A stretch of DNA of 64,000 bases from Streptomyces sp. IMTB 2501. Its GTDB lineage: Bacteria; Actinomycetota; Actinomycetes; Streptomycetales; Streptomycetaceae. Numbering within the stretch: position 1 is the stretch's first letter; each line of letters opens with the position of its first letter. The stretch covers positions 682,001 to 746,000 of the forward strand of contig NZ_MQUS01000001.1 of NCBI RefSeq assembly GCF_001953885.1. Direction: 5' to 3'. The translations under genes were made by a program, and so were the position numbers. Positions 26,133 to 34,680 of the stretch are shown piece by piece. Below the pieces are notes generated by a model, which was not told where the DNA came from, searched no databases, and saw nothing but the letters and a program-made list of their open reading frames with translations.

Positions 26133-26848
26133 CGCTCGTCCAGCCGGTAGCCGACGCCGTGCACCGTGTGGACGAGCCGCGAGCCGCCGCCGGCCTCCAG
26201 CTTCCGGCGCAGATACCCGATGTACACGGCCAGGGAGTTGGAGTCAGGGCCGAGGTCGCGGCCCCACACCCAGCGCATGATGGTCTCCCGTTCCAGTACC
26301 TGCCCGGGGTGGCGCAGCAGCAGATCCAGCAGGCTCCACTCGGTGCGGGTGAACTCCAGCCGCCGCCCGCCCCGCTGCGCCGTGCGGGTCTGCGGATCCA
26401 CGACCAGATCGGCGAAGCGCAGCTGCGCGGACGCGGCCGGTTCGCCGGAGCCGGCGCGGCGCAGCAGGGCGCGCAGCCGGGCCGCCAGCTCGTCCAGCGC
26501 GAACGGCTTGACCAGGTAGTCGTCCGCTCCCGCGTCCAGTCCGTCCACCCGGTCGCTGACCGCGTCGAGCGCGGTCAGCACCAGGACCGGCGTGCGGTCG
26601 CCCAGGGCCCGCAACTGCCGGCACACCGCGAGCCCGTCCACCACCGGCATCATCACGTCCAGCACCAGCGCGTCCGGCTCCCAGTCCGCCACGGCCGCCA
26701 GGGCCGCGTGTCCGTCCGCCGCGCCCCGGACGGTGAAGCCCTCCAGGGCCAGCCCGTCCTCAAGGGCGGCGCGTACCTCGGGATCGTCGTCCACGACCAG
26801 CACGCGTGCGGCACCGGCGGGGGCTAGGTCCTGACCTGCGTCATTCAT
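26129..26848 (-). CDS. OmpR-family response regulator
   Basis: 239 residues from the ATG at 26848. Receiver: VLVVDDDPEVR, phospho-Asp in LVLDVMMP, conserved Thr in LVLTALD and Lys in VKPFALDEL. The C-terminal winged helix (about 135-235) has EFTRTEWSLLDLLLRHPGQV and SLAVYIGYLRRKLE. First gene of the pair with the kinase. The 64-bp divergent gap to the murG-like gene holds an 11-bp-phased CTCTTA repeat, the form OmpR-type dimers bind, so it probably controls itself and that operon. Confidence 0.93.
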   Translation of the reverse strand: MNDAGQDLAPAGAARVLVVDDDPEVRAALEDGLALEGFTVRGAADGHAALAAVADWEPDALVLDVMMPVVDGLAVCRQLRALGDRTPVLVLTALDAVSDRVDGLDAGADDYLVKPFALDELAARLRALLRRAGSGEPAASAQLRFADLVVDPQTRTAQRGGRRLEFTRTEWSLLDLLLRHPGQVLERETIMRWVWGRDLGPDSNSLAVYIGYLRRKLEAGGGSRLVHTVHGVGYRLDER

Positions 26849-26871
26849 GGGCCCCAGCCTGCCAAACGACG

Positions 26872-26893
26872 CTCTTAAAGACCTCTTAGAACG
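26872..26893. promoter_or_regulatory. OmpR-type direct repeat between TCS and murG-like gene
   Basis: CTCTTA at 26872-26877 and 26883-26888 are exactly 11 bp apart (CTCTTAAAGAC then CTCTTAGAACG). It sits midway in the divergent 64-bp gap and is the best candidate site for the adjacent response regulator. A related repeat occurs upstream of the GH129-like gene (36701-36717). Confidence 0.6.
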
Positions 26894-26912
26894 GACCGGG
26901 ACCGTGCCGGGC

Positions 26913-28079
26913 ATGGACATTTCCCTCTCCGTCGTGATCGGTGCCGGGGGCACCGGCGGCCATATCTATCCCGGGCTGGCGCTCGCCGACGCGCTCCGCC
27001 GCCGGGTGCCCGACGCGGTGATCTCGTTCGTCGGCACCGAGCGCGGCCTGGAGACCCGGCTCATCCCAGGCGCCGGCTACCGCCTGCACACGGTCGACAT
27101 GATCCCCTACGACCGCTCCCTCGGCGCCCGGCGTTTCACCCTGCCCGCCGCCCTGCTGAAGTCCGCCGGCCAGTGCCGGACGATCCTGCGCGACCAGCGC
27201 GCGCATATCGCCGTCGGCATGGGCGGCTACCCGAGCGCCCCCGTCATCCTCGGCGCCCGCCTCGCCGGGCTGCCCAGCCTCATCCACGAGTCCAACGCCG
27301 TGCCCGGCCGGGCGAACGCCTTCGCGGCCCGGCTCACCCCGCATGTCGCGCTCGCCTTCGAGGCGGGCGGCGCCCAGCTGCCCGCGTCCTGCCGGCCCGA
27401 GCTCGTCGGCATGCCGCTGTCCGGGCCGCTCGCCGCCCTCGACCGCGACGCCGAGCGCGCGCATGCCCGCCGGGCGCTGGGCATCCCGCCGCACACCCGG
27501 CTGCTGCTCGTCAACGGCGGCAGCCTGGGTGCGGCCCGGCTCACCGAGGCGGCCCTGGGCATCGCCGAACGCTGGCGGGACCGCACCGACGTACGCGTCC
27601 TGATCAAGACCGGTCCGACGGGTCTGGACGCGGCCCGTGCCCGGCTCACCGCCACCGGCGCCGACCGTGTCGCCGACGCGGTGGCCTACCTGGACCGCAT
27701 CGACCTCACCTATGCGGCCGCCGACCTGGTGGTGTGCCGCGCGGGCTCGGCGACCGTCGCCGAGCTGGCCACCATCGGGCTGCCCGCCGTACTGGTGCCG
27801 TATCCGCATGCCCCGGGCGACCACCAGACGCACAACGCCCGCGCCCTCACCGGGATCGGGGCGGGGGTCCTGCTGCGCGACGAGGACACCACCGCCGGGT
27901 CTCTCGAAGCCGTGGCCGGCTCCCTGCTCGACGACCCGGTCCGGCTGCACGCGATGTCCAGGGCCGCCGCGACGGCGGGCGTCGGCACGCACCACCGCAC
28001 GGCCGCGGACCGGCTGGCCGCCAAGGTGCTCCAACTGGCCGGACACCCCCTGCCCACGCCCCTGTCCGCGGCGCTGTGA
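26913..28079 (+). CDS. MurG-like UDP-GlcNAc glycosyltransferase (second copy type)
   Basis: 388 residues. It keeps the full MurG plan: GAGGTGGHIYPGLALADAL (residues 9-27), the membrane/lipid-contact GMGGYPSAP and LIHESNAVPG in the N-terminal domain, NGGSLGAARL at the domain hinge, and CRAGSATVAELATIGLPAVL then DHQTHNARAL for UDP-GlcNAc binding. MurG adds GlcNAc to lipid I at the inner membrane face. The normal murG sits in the division/cell-wall (dcw) cluster; no such genes are here, so this is a paralogue, perhaps for a modified lipid II or another lipid-linked amino sugar. It leads an operon with the dehydratase 74 bp downstream and is divergent from a two-component system. Confidence 0.9.
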   Translation: MDISLSVVIGAGGTGGHIYPGLALADALRRRVPDAVISFVGTERGLETRLIPGAGYRLHTVDMIPYDRSLGARRFTLPAALLKSAGQCRTILRDQRAHIAVGMGGYPSAPVILGARLAGLPSLIHESNAVPGRANAFAARLTPHVALAFEAGGAQLPASCRPELVGMPLSGPLAALDRDAERAHARRALGIPPHTRLLLVNGGSLGAARLTEAALGIAERWRDRTDVRVLIKTGPTGLDAARARLTATGADRVADAVAYLDRIDLTYAAADLVVCRAGSATVAELATIGLPAVLVPYPHAPGDHQTHNARALTGIGAGVLLRDEDTTAGSLEAVAGSLLDDPVRLHAMSRAAATAGVGTHHRTAADRLAAKVLQLAGHPLPTPLSAAL

Positions 28080-28153
28080 CCGTCACCGCGACCAGCTCAC
28101 CCACCTCTGACCAACACCGGGAACTGCTCACCTCCTTCGAGAAAGGCACCACC

Positions 28154-29152
28154 ATGCGCGCATCCGGCTTCTTCCAGGGCCGTACCGTCCTTGTCACCGG
28201 AGCCGAGGGGTTCATCGGCTCCACGCTCGTGGACCTCCTCGTCCAGCAGGGCGCCACGGTTCGCGCCCTGGTCCACTACAAGCCCTATGCGGAGAAGGGA
28301 AACCTCGCCCACCTCCTGGACCACCCCCGGGTGGATGTGATCGCGGGTGACGTGCGCGATCCGGGCCGGGTGATGGACGCGGTGGCCGGCTGCGACACCG
28401 TCTTCCACCTCGCCGCCCTCATCGGCATCCCCTACAGCTACGACTCACCGGGCGCCTACGTCGCCGTCAACGTCACCGGCACCGAGAACATCGCCGAGGC
28501 CTGCCGCCGTCATCACGTCCGCCGACTCGTGCACACCTCCACCAGCGAGGTCTACGGCACCGCCCTGACCGTGCCGATCGACGAGGACCATCCGCTCCAG
28601 CCGCAGTCGCCGTACTCCGCGTCGAAGATCGGCGCCGACATGATGGCGCTCTCCCACCACCACGCCTTCGAACTGCCCGTGACGGTCGTCCGCCCCTTCA
28701 ACACCTACGGCCCCCGCCAGTCCGCCCGCGCCGTGATACCCACCATCCTCGCCCAACTGCACTCCGGCGCCCGCGAGATACGCCTCGGCTCGCTGACCCC
28801 GACCCGTGACTTCACCTACGTCACCGACACCGCCCGGGGTTTCCTCGCCGTGGCCCAGTGCGACCGCGCGCTCGGCGAGGTCGTCAATCTCGGCACCGGC
28901 GAGGAGATCGCCATCGGCGACCTGGCCCACAAGCTGATCGCCGTCTCGGGACGGGACGCGGACATCGTCGTCGACGAGGCCCGGCTGCGCCCGGCCGGCA
29001 GCGAGGTGCACCGACTGCTGTCGGACAACTCCCGCGCCCGTACCTGGGCGTCCTGGAAGCCCGAGGTCTCCCTGGACGAAGGCCTGCGCCATACCTCGGA
29101 CTGGATCCGCGCCAACCTCCACCTGTTCGCGCCCGGTCGCTACGCCGTCTGA
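28154..29152 (+). CDS. LegB-like NAD-dependent nucleotide-sugar 4,6-dehydratase
   Basis: 332 residues. Extended SDR: TGAEGFIGST (about 15-24) binds NAD, HLAALIGIPYSYDSP follows, the catalytic pair is in SPYSASKIGAD (YxxxK) with TSTSEVYGT, and RPFNTYGPRQSARAVIPTI and TRDFTYVTDTARGF form the sugar-nucleotide site. The TRDF(T/N)YV-DT-RGF pattern and overall layout resemble LegB, which converts UDP-GlcNAc to a 4-keto-6-deoxy sugar in legionaminic acid synthesis. No aminotransferase or Leg/Neu synthase genes follow. Its position behind a MurG-like UDP-GlcNAc transferase suggests shared substrate chemistry. Short gap, same strand, probably one transcript. Confidence 0.82.
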   Translation: MRASGFFQGRTVLVTGAEGFIGSTLVDLLVQQGATVRALVHYKPYAEKGNLAHLLDHPRVDVIAGDVRDPGRVMDAVAGCDTVFHLAALIGIPYSYDSPGAYVAVNVTGTENIAEACRRHHVRRLVHTSTSEVYGTALTVPIDEDHPLQPQSPYSASKIGADMMALSHHHAFELPVTVVRPFNTYGPRQSARAVIPTILAQLHSGAREIRLGSLTPTRDFTYVTDTARGFLAVAQCDRALGEVVNLGTGEEIAIGDLAHKLIAVSGRDADIVVDEARLRPAGSEVHRLLSDNSRARTWASWKPEVSLDEGLRHTSDWIRANLHLFAPGRYAV

Positions 29153-29176
29153 GCCGCTGCGCCGTCCGACCGGGCG

Positions 29177-30823
29177 TCAGTGGATGTCCCCCTCCTCCGG
29201 AACGACGACCTGGTCGATCAGATACTGGATCCGTTCGGTGGGCAGGGCGACCGCCATGGCCCAGTAGTAGATGACGAGGCTGAAGGCGGCCACGACCCCG
29301 ATGTCCCACCACAGCGGGAACCAGGGGTGCTTGAGCGGCCCGAAGTCGCTGAGGTAGACGATGAGTCCCATGCCCACCAGGTAGACCGGCAGCCACTGGG
29401 CGGCCCGCAGGTCTAGCTGGGGGGTGATGGGGTTCATCTTGAACAACCGGTTGGCGACCAGGATGACGTAGCCGATCAGGATCGCGACGCCCAGCTTCCA
29501 GTCGGTGGTCCAACCCGACCACAGGATCAGCAGGTTGGCGACGATGAAGGCGAGCGGCGACAGCCAGCCGCCGCCGGGCAGCCGGTAGGGGCGGTGGGCG
29601 TCGGGCAGCCGATTGCGGAACACCCCGAAGGACAGCGGCGCGCCCGCGTACATCAGCACGCTGGCGCTGGTGATCAGGCCGACGAGGGAACGCCAGCTGG
29701 GGAACGGCAGGAAGCAGACGCAGCCGATGACGAAGGCGGTGATCAGACCGACCCAGGGCACCCCGCGCCGGTTGGTGGCCTCGAACGCGGACGGCACATA
29801 GCCGTTGCGGCTCAGGCCGTAGGAGACCCGCGAGGAGCCGGTGATGTAGATGAGGCCGGTGCCGGCGGGGGAGATCACGGCATCGAGATAGAGGACCGTG
29901 GCCAGCCAGCCAAGGCTGATGAGCGTGGCGACCTGGGCGAAGGGCCCGCTCAGCGTGGTGAACGCGGAGTTCGCCCAATGGCTGCCGATCTGGGAGGCGG
30001 GCAGCGCGGCGAGGAAGGCGACCTGCAGCAGGATGTAGATCAGGATGCCGAGGATGATCGACCCGATGACCGCGCGCGGGATGTCCCGCTTGGGGTTGGC
30101 GCTCTCGCCGGCGAGCTGGTCCGCCTGCTCGAAGCCCAGCAGCGCGAAGATGATGCCGCTGGTGGAGACGGCGGACAAAATGCCCTTGGCTCCGTACGGG
30201 TCGAATCCGTCGGCCGCCGTGAAGTTGCTGCTGTGGAACTGGGCGATGGCGAACACGAAGATCGTCAGCAGTGGAACGCCGACCTTCCACCAGGTCGCGG
30301 CGCTGTTGGTGCGGGCCAGCAGCCGGATGCTGAGGAAGTTGATGGCCGTGATGACGGCCATCAGCCCTACGGCGACGGCGATACCGGGCGGAGTCAGGAT
30401 GTGCTCGCCGCCCTTGACCTTCTCCCAGCCGCTCGCCCAGGAGTAGTGCTGGCCGTACGTGATCATCGCCAGCACCTCGATGGGCGCCACCGTGGCCGCC
30501 TGCAGCCAGGAGAACCAGCCGAACGACGCTCCGGCAGCGCCACCGAAGGCGTAGTGCGGGAAGCGCGCGGTGCCGCCCGAGACCGGATACATGCCACCGA
30601 GTTCGGCGTGCACCAGCGCCAGGATGAGGATGGCGATGCCGCCGACGGCCCAGGAGATGATCGCCGCCGGCCCCGCGGCGGCCAGGGCGCCCTGTGCGCC
30701 GAACAGCCAGCCGGATCCGATGATCGATCCTTCCGAGGCCCAGATGAGTCCGATGAAGCCGATCTCACGCCGAAGCCCGGGCCTGTGGGTCTTCGGACCT
30801 GGTGCAGCCTCTGACACGGCCAT
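29177..30823 (-). CDS. APC-family amino acid permease
   Basis: 548 residues from the ATG at 30823 with AAGGGG upstream; longer in-frame extension is not permease-like. About 12 hydrophobic segments. The APC hallmark in TM1 reads GLIWASEGSIIGSGWLFG; TM6 region shows GIIFALLGFEQADQLAGESANPKRDIPRA, typical of APC amino acid/polyamine transporters. The last 60 residues extend past TM12. Convergent with the LegB-like gene (24-bp gap). A palindrome GTGATG-TG-CATCAC sits just upstream and may control it. Confidence 0.9.
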   Translation of the reverse strand: MAVSEAAPGPKTHRPGLRREIGFIGLIWASEGSIIGSGWLFGAQGALAAAGPAAIISWAVGGIAILILALVHAELGGMYPVSGGTARFPHYAFGGAAGASFGWFSWLQAATVAPIEVLAMITYGQHYSWASGWEKVKGGEHILTPPGIAVAVGLMAVITAINFLSIRLLARTNSAATWWKVGVPLLTIFVFAIAQFHSSNFTAADGFDPYGAKGILSAVSTSGIIFALLGFEQADQLAGESANPKRDIPRAVIGSIILGILIYILLQVAFLAALPASQIGSHWANSAFTTLSGPFAQVATLISLGWLATVLYLDAVISPAGTGLIYITGSSRVSYGLSRNGYVPSAFEATNRRGVPWVGLITAFVIGCVCFLPFPSWRSLVGLITSASVLMYAGAPLSFGVFRNRLPDAHRPYRLPGGGWLSPLAFIVANLLILWSGWTTDWKLGVAILIGYVILVANRLFKMNPITPQLDLRAAQWLPVYLVGMGLIVYLSDFGPLKHPWFPLWWDIGVVAAFSLVIYYWAMAVALPTERIQYLIDQVVVPEEGDIH

Positions 30824-30844
30824 AGCCGACACCCCTTCAGTAGG

Positions 30845-30858
30845 GTGATGTGCATCAC
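30845..30858. promoter_or_regulatory. Operator candidate before permease
   Basis: GTGATG (30845-30850) and CATCAC (30853-30858) form a perfect inverted repeat with a 2-nt centre, 22 bp upstream of the permease start. Binding there would block the promoter or ribosome site. The regulator is unknown. Confidence 0.45.
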
Positions 30859-30927
30859 TATCGTGCCACGGTGACGCGGTCATGGCACCGGACGTGCAGG
30901 CATCGGTTCCGGGGTGGCTGCGCTCGC

Positions 30928-31911
30928 CTACGAGACGGCGGTCAGAGACGGCCCGGCCGGCGGGGCGCCCGTGACCGCCGCGCGATAGAGGGCCTGGGTG
31001 GCGCTGCCGAAGTAGGCGCTGTAGGAGACCTGCGGGGTGTTGCCGCCGGTGTGGTAGCCGCCGATGACCCCGACGACCGCCCATCCGCCCGGCCAGGGTA
31101 CAAGCATGGGGCCGCCGCTGGTTCCGCCCACGAAGGCGTCGCAGGCGATGCGCGGGAACGTACCCGGGTCGGCCAGGTCGTCACTGTCCCACCGGGTGGT
31201 CCAGCTCCAGCACTCCAGAGGCTTCTCCGCCCCCGCCGGATAGCCGATCATCCGTACCGGAATGTGGTAGTAACCCGTCCCGGTGAGCAGCCGCACTCCA
31301 CCGACGGCGTCCTCCAAGAGCGTTCCGTCCTCATTGGGCTCGGTGACCGCGAACGCGAAGTCGTACGCGGCGCCCGCGTGCTCACCCAGGTCGTAGTACT
31401 GCTGCGAGACATAGACGCCGTCGGTCGCCACCGGAAAGATGCCGAACGGTTTGAGGGTGTCGTGGTACTGCGGGACGAAGGCCAGATGGCGCTTGGGCGA
31501 GGTGCCTGCGTAGCCCTTCAAGCAGTGCCCGGCGCTCAGCACCAGGTCGCGGCCGGGGCTGTGCACGACGGAGCCGCTGCAGGTGCGGCCGGTGCCGGTG
31601 GCGTCCGTCCAGAAGAAGGTGCCGGCCTGGGGGATGCCGTCGAAGCTCCGGCTCGGCGGGATGTACTCGCCCGGCTGCGGTCCGTCCACCGCGGGGGACG
31701 CGGGCGTGCCGGTCTCGGTGCCTTTGCGGGTGTCGGCGGGCAGCGCGGCCGCCATACGGGCCGGGGTCCAGTAGGCGTTGAGCCGGCCGGCGAGCGGGTT
31801 CGGGTTGGCCTTGCCGCTGTCGGCGGATGCCGCGGTGGTCAGGCCGGCACAGAGCAGAAGGGCTGCCGCGCAGACGGCGGCGTATCTCACGATCCTGGTC
31901 CTGGGCTCCAT
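30928..31911 (-). CDS. Secreted trypsin-like serine peptidase
   Basis: 327 residues. Signal peptide to about residue 31, then a pro-region. The chymotrypsin-fold triad is visible: His in LSAGHC, Asp in AAYDFAFAV, and the nucleophile Ser in GGTSGGPM. CSGSV with AGHC gives the usual first disulfide. V8/glutamyl-endopeptidase-like spacing rather than classic trypsin. An extracellular protease of unknown target. Confidence 0.9.
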   Translation of the reverse strand: MEPRTRIVRYAAVCAAALLLCAGLTTAASADSGKANPNPLAGRLNAYWTPARMAAALPADTRKGTETGTPASPAVDGPQPGEYIPPSRSFDGIPQAGTFFWTDATGTGRTCSGSVVHSPGRDLVLSAGHCLKGYAGTSPKRHLAFVPQYHDTLKPFGIFPVATDGVYVSQQYYDLGEHAGAAYDFAFAVTEPNEDGTLLEDAVGGVRLLTGTGYYHIPVRMIGYPAGAEKPLECWSWTTRWDSDDLADPGTFPRIACDAFVGGTSGGPMLVPWPGGWAVVGVIGGYHTGGNTPQVSYSAYFGSATQALYRAAVTGAPPAGPSLTAVS

Positions 31912-32045
31912 CGGTCCCCCTCAGAACGGACGCAAGTGACGGCCCACCATAAGCCGACGACCGCGACCAGCACAGCGCACGCGCCCGTGTCGGGTCCACG
32001 GCCAACCGGCAAACTCCCGCCTACATCTGAAGGTATGACGTCACG

Positions 32046-32269
32046 TCAGAACATCGGGCGCAGTGGGGGTACGGCCCACACCTCGTCGGCGTGCGAGAGG
32101 TCGGCCGCCTCGGCCGGCCGGAAGCCCTCGGGACAGTACTCGCGCCGGACAGCCGGGCGTGTTCGCTCGTACGCCACATGTACAGGCACCGCGGGCACCG
32201 CAGCACGTCTTGGACCCCGGGGACGGGCGAGATGTGGACGCGTCCGATCTCTCCGTGCGCCCGGCACGG
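32046..32269 (-). pseudogene. Remnant of vdcD-like decarboxylase subunit D
   Basis: Two frames together spell a VdcD/ShdD-type protein: HISPVPGVQDVLRCPRCLYM and WRTSEHARLSG in one frame (about 32255-32150), then CPEGFRPAEAADLSHADEVW and AVPPLRPMF in another, ending at 32046. VdcD is the small subunit of reversible hydroxyarylic acid (vanillate/4-hydroxybenzoate) decarboxylase; its hallmarks SPVPGVxDVLxCxRCLYxWRT and a terminal AVPPLR are unmistakable. At least one frameshift breaks it, and the N-terminal CPRC region is fused to vdcC debris. Confidence 0.7.
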
Positions 32270-32768
32270 GCAGAGAGAGACAGGGCGATGTCATGCATCG
32301 GCACGGGCCGGAGCACGAGCCTGCGGCGCCCGTGGACCTCGATGCCGTACACGCCCAGGTTTTGCCTGCCGTTGTGCCCGGGGTCGACGGGGTCCTCGGA
32401 GACGACCGCGGCCTTGTCGACGTAGAAGGGTGTTCTGCGCCCACAGCGGATCCTCACGCGACTCGGGCTCGACCGGGAACGCCTCCCAGCGCCGGACGAA
32501 CTCCGCGACCTGCTCCTTTTCCCCGGTCTCCTTCGGCAGGCCGAGAGCGCGCGTGATTGGCCCACGAGCCATGGACGTTCATCGCGATACGGCGTTCGTG
32601 AAGCTCTGACATTGTCGAAGAACAGGGCTGGGCCGCGTCGCCGAGGCGGGGAGCGGCGTTCGCCGCGGCGGCGATGTCGGGCTCCGGCAGCACCTCTTGC
32701 GAGGCACGGAGCAGATGCCCTCCTTGTCGAGCACGTCGAGGAGGCCACCGCAGATCGTCGTAGCGTAT
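32270..32768 (-). pseudogene. Remnant of vdcC-like (UbiD-family) decarboxylase
   Basis: Segments in changing frames match UbiD-family VdcC in order: RYDDLR (ATA replaces the ATG at 32768, with AAAGGAG just upstream), LLDVLDKEG, then SQEVLPEPDIAAAANAAPRL, PALFFDNVR, MNVHGSWANHA, RALGLPKETGEKEQVAEFVR, RWEAFPVEPESREDPLWAQN, FYVDKAAVVSEDPVDPGHNG and PVPMHDIALSL. About 20 codons after WAQNT and about 300 codons after IALSL are missing, joining it to vdcD debris. The intact enzyme uses prenylated FMN to (de)carboxylate phenolic acids. Clearly non-functional. Confidence 0.8.
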
Positions 32769-32941
32769 GGGAGCTCCTTTCACAGCGGAACTGGGTGTGA
32801 GGGAGGTGGGGGCCTCAGCCGGTCGCTCGCAGGGCGCGGGCCGCCGGCATGCCTTCCCACCGCCGGGCCGCGGGGGCTGGCAGCCGAACCGGTCGAGCAT
32901 GCATGTGACAACGTGGTGGCGATGTCGTCCACCGAGCACGG

Positions 32942-33160
32942 ATGGCTGTAGAGCACCGGCGTAGGCTGCACCGACTGCACCCCTTGGAGGCACGGCGGCT
33001 GCTGTGCCACACCGACCTCCCGCCCAGGGCCGACGGCGCTCGCCTCGGATTCCCCGACGCCACCGTGTTCACCCGGTTCTTCCGTCGGCGCACCGGCGAG
33101 ACCCGGGCCGCGTTCCGGGCACGCGCCCGGGGAACGGGCGAGGATCGATCTGAGGGGTAG
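32942..33160 (+). pseudogene. C-terminal fragment of AraC-family regulator
   Basis: Only the last 70 residues of an AraC/XylS helix-turn-helix domain remain: HRLHPLEARRLLCHTDLPP, then LGFPDATVFTRFFRRRTGET and RAAFRARARG. The sensor domain and the first DNA-binding helix are missing. It lies divergent from the decayed decarboxylase genes and was probably their regulator. Confidence 0.75.
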
Positions 33161-33211
33161 CCGCCCGTACCGCCCCTACCTTCTCCTCCTCTCTTCTCGA
33201 CGGCGCCGCCC

Positions 33212-34504
33212 TCATTTCACGAACACCATGTCCGGGTACTTGGGCGACGGCCGCTCCAACAGGTGCCCGCTGCGGCCGCGCAGCCAGTGGTCGAAGTAAG
33301 CGGCGACGTAGGCCTCGTTGGTGCGTATCGCGGTGGGCGGATCGATGGTGCCGATGTCGTCGGTCTGCTCGGAGGGCTTCAGGTGCAGCTGCGGCACAAG
33401 AGCCTCCGCGTCGGTGAACGAGGCGTGCTCCGAACCGAGCAGAGTGAGCTGACGGGTCCATCCGGGCGTGTGGGCGCGGAACGCCTGCCAGCCCGGGCCG
33501 GTGTCGGTCTTGCCGTCCTTGCCCATGAGCAGGAAGGGCCGGTCGAGGCCGTGCCGGGCGACCGGCATCAGCGAGCCGTCGATGTAGGTCAGGTTGCCGT
33601 CCATGTCGATGCCCGCGGTGATCCGGCGGTCGGCGTCCATCGCCAGCGCGGCGGTGGTGCCGCCCATGGAATGGCCGAACATGCCCACCTCGGCCAGATT
33701 CAGCGCCCTGGTCAGGCCCTCCGGCAGCGGCTGTCCGTCCGCGTCGGGATTCCGGCCGCTGTTCAGCGCCCGGAGCTGGTCCAGGACGAAGCTGGTGTCG
33801 GTGACCCGCACGGCCAGCGCCTTGCGCACGAAGGCGTCGCCGTTGCCCGAGGGCAGGGACACGGTGGCGAGGGAGCCGTTCGGGAACTGGACCTCGGGCG
33901 ACTCGTAGGTGTTGTCGATGGTGACGACCGCATAGCCGCGGCTGGCCAGATCGGTCGCCAACGCCGTGCCCCAGGTGCGCGGTTCGCCCAGCCCCGGGGA
34001 ATAGAGCACCACGGGAAGCCGGCCGGCGCGACTGCCGGCCACCGGGGCGCTCCGGGCTACGTGGGTCATGGTGCGGGCCCAGTCCGCGCGGCCCGCAGGG
34101 ACGTGCAACGAGAGGTAGTCGTTCGCTGTGACCTTGTCGAAGTGGGTGGCCGCCGCGGGCAGCATGTACGGGGCCCTCGGACGGCCGGCTCTGTGCGTCG
34201 CGGGGTAGTACACGCTGACCATCAGCTCGCGTCGCCCCTGCCCGGGATGCCATGGGTCCGGCCGTGCGTGGTCCCTTAGATGCAACTCCACCTCTCCGAC
34301 CCGGTATCGGCCGGTCGGCGCCGGAAGGGAGAGGGGGCGAGCGGACGACGGGGGCGAACCGGTGGGGGCGTCGCGGGTGGCAACGGTGGCCGCGCCAGCA
34401 GGGAGAGCGGCGGTCAGTGTGCAGAGTGCGGCGACGGCGCAGGCGGCGAGGGCTCGTCGCCGCCTGGTGCCCCTGCCGCGGTCGCGGTGGAGAGAATTCG
34501 TCAT
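33212..34504 (-). CDS. Secreted PAF-acetylhydrolase-like alpha/beta hydrolase
   Basis: 430 residues. Signal peptide (RRRRALAACAVAALCTLTAA) to about residue 39. GRYRVGEVELHLRDHARPDP and RELMVSVYYPA open the domain; the nucleophile elbow GHSMGG is near residue 270, the Asp lies in GIDMDGNL or later, and the late His in GSEHASFTD. Layout and length fit platelet-activating factor acetylhydrolase isoform II-type lipases/esterases of actinobacteria, which cleave short acyl esters from phospholipid-like substrates or PET-like polyesters. No clear RBS at this start. Confidence 0.85.
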   Translation of the reverse strand: MTNSLHRDRGRGTRRRRALAACAVAALCTLTAALPAGAATVATRDAPTGSPPSSARPLSLPAPTGRYRVGEVELHLRDHARPDPWHPGQGRRELMVSVYYPATHRAGRPRAPYMLPAAATHFDKVTANDYLSLHVPAGRADWARTMTHVARSAPVAGSRAGRLPVVLYSPGLGEPRTWGTALATDLASRGYAVVTIDNTYESPEVQFPNGSLATVSLPSGNGDAFVRKALAVRVTDTSFVLDQLRALNSGRNPDADGQPLPEGLTRALNLAEVGMFGHSMGGTTAALAMDADRRITAGIDMDGNLTYIDGSLMPVARHGLDRPFLLMGKDGKTDTGPGWQAFRAHTPGWTRQLTLLGSEHASFTDAEALVPQLHLKPSEQTDDIGTIDPPTAIRTNEAYVAAYFDHWLRGRSGHLLERPSPKYPDMVFVK

Positions 34505-34618
34505 GGATCAAGGCTGACGGCTCGTCGGCTCTCCGCACATCCGGGCAAGGCCCCGATATTGTCCCTGAGGTTATCCGTAGGGGCCTGCTCGGCGCCGGGT
34601 GCTGCTGACCGGCGGTGA

Positions 34619-34646
34619 GGCCGGCCGGCAGCTGACGCGGCCGGCC
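34619..34646. terminator. Terminator hairpin after GH129-like gene
   Basis: GGCCGGCCG (34619-34627) pairs perfectly with CGGCCGGCC (34638-34646) over a 10-nt loop, 35 bp past the stop of the minus-strand glycosidase. A GGCGCC tandem repeat (34646-34664) adjoins it. Confidence 0.65.
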
Positions 34647-34680
34647 GGCGCCGGCGCCGGCGCCGAGAGCCGGACGCGCT

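Noticed and set aside
26913..29152. Glycopeptide resistance (van) cluster
   Set aside because: There is a regulator pair and a MurG-like gene but no vanH, vanA or vanX homologue nearby.
28154..29152. Complete legionaminic or pseudaminic acid pathway
   Set aside because: Only the dehydratase is present; no aminotransferase, synthase or cytidylyltransferase follows.
34646..34664. GGCGCC tandem repeat as a functional element
   Set aside because: Simple GC-rich slippage repeat next to a terminator hairpin, with no gene start nearby.
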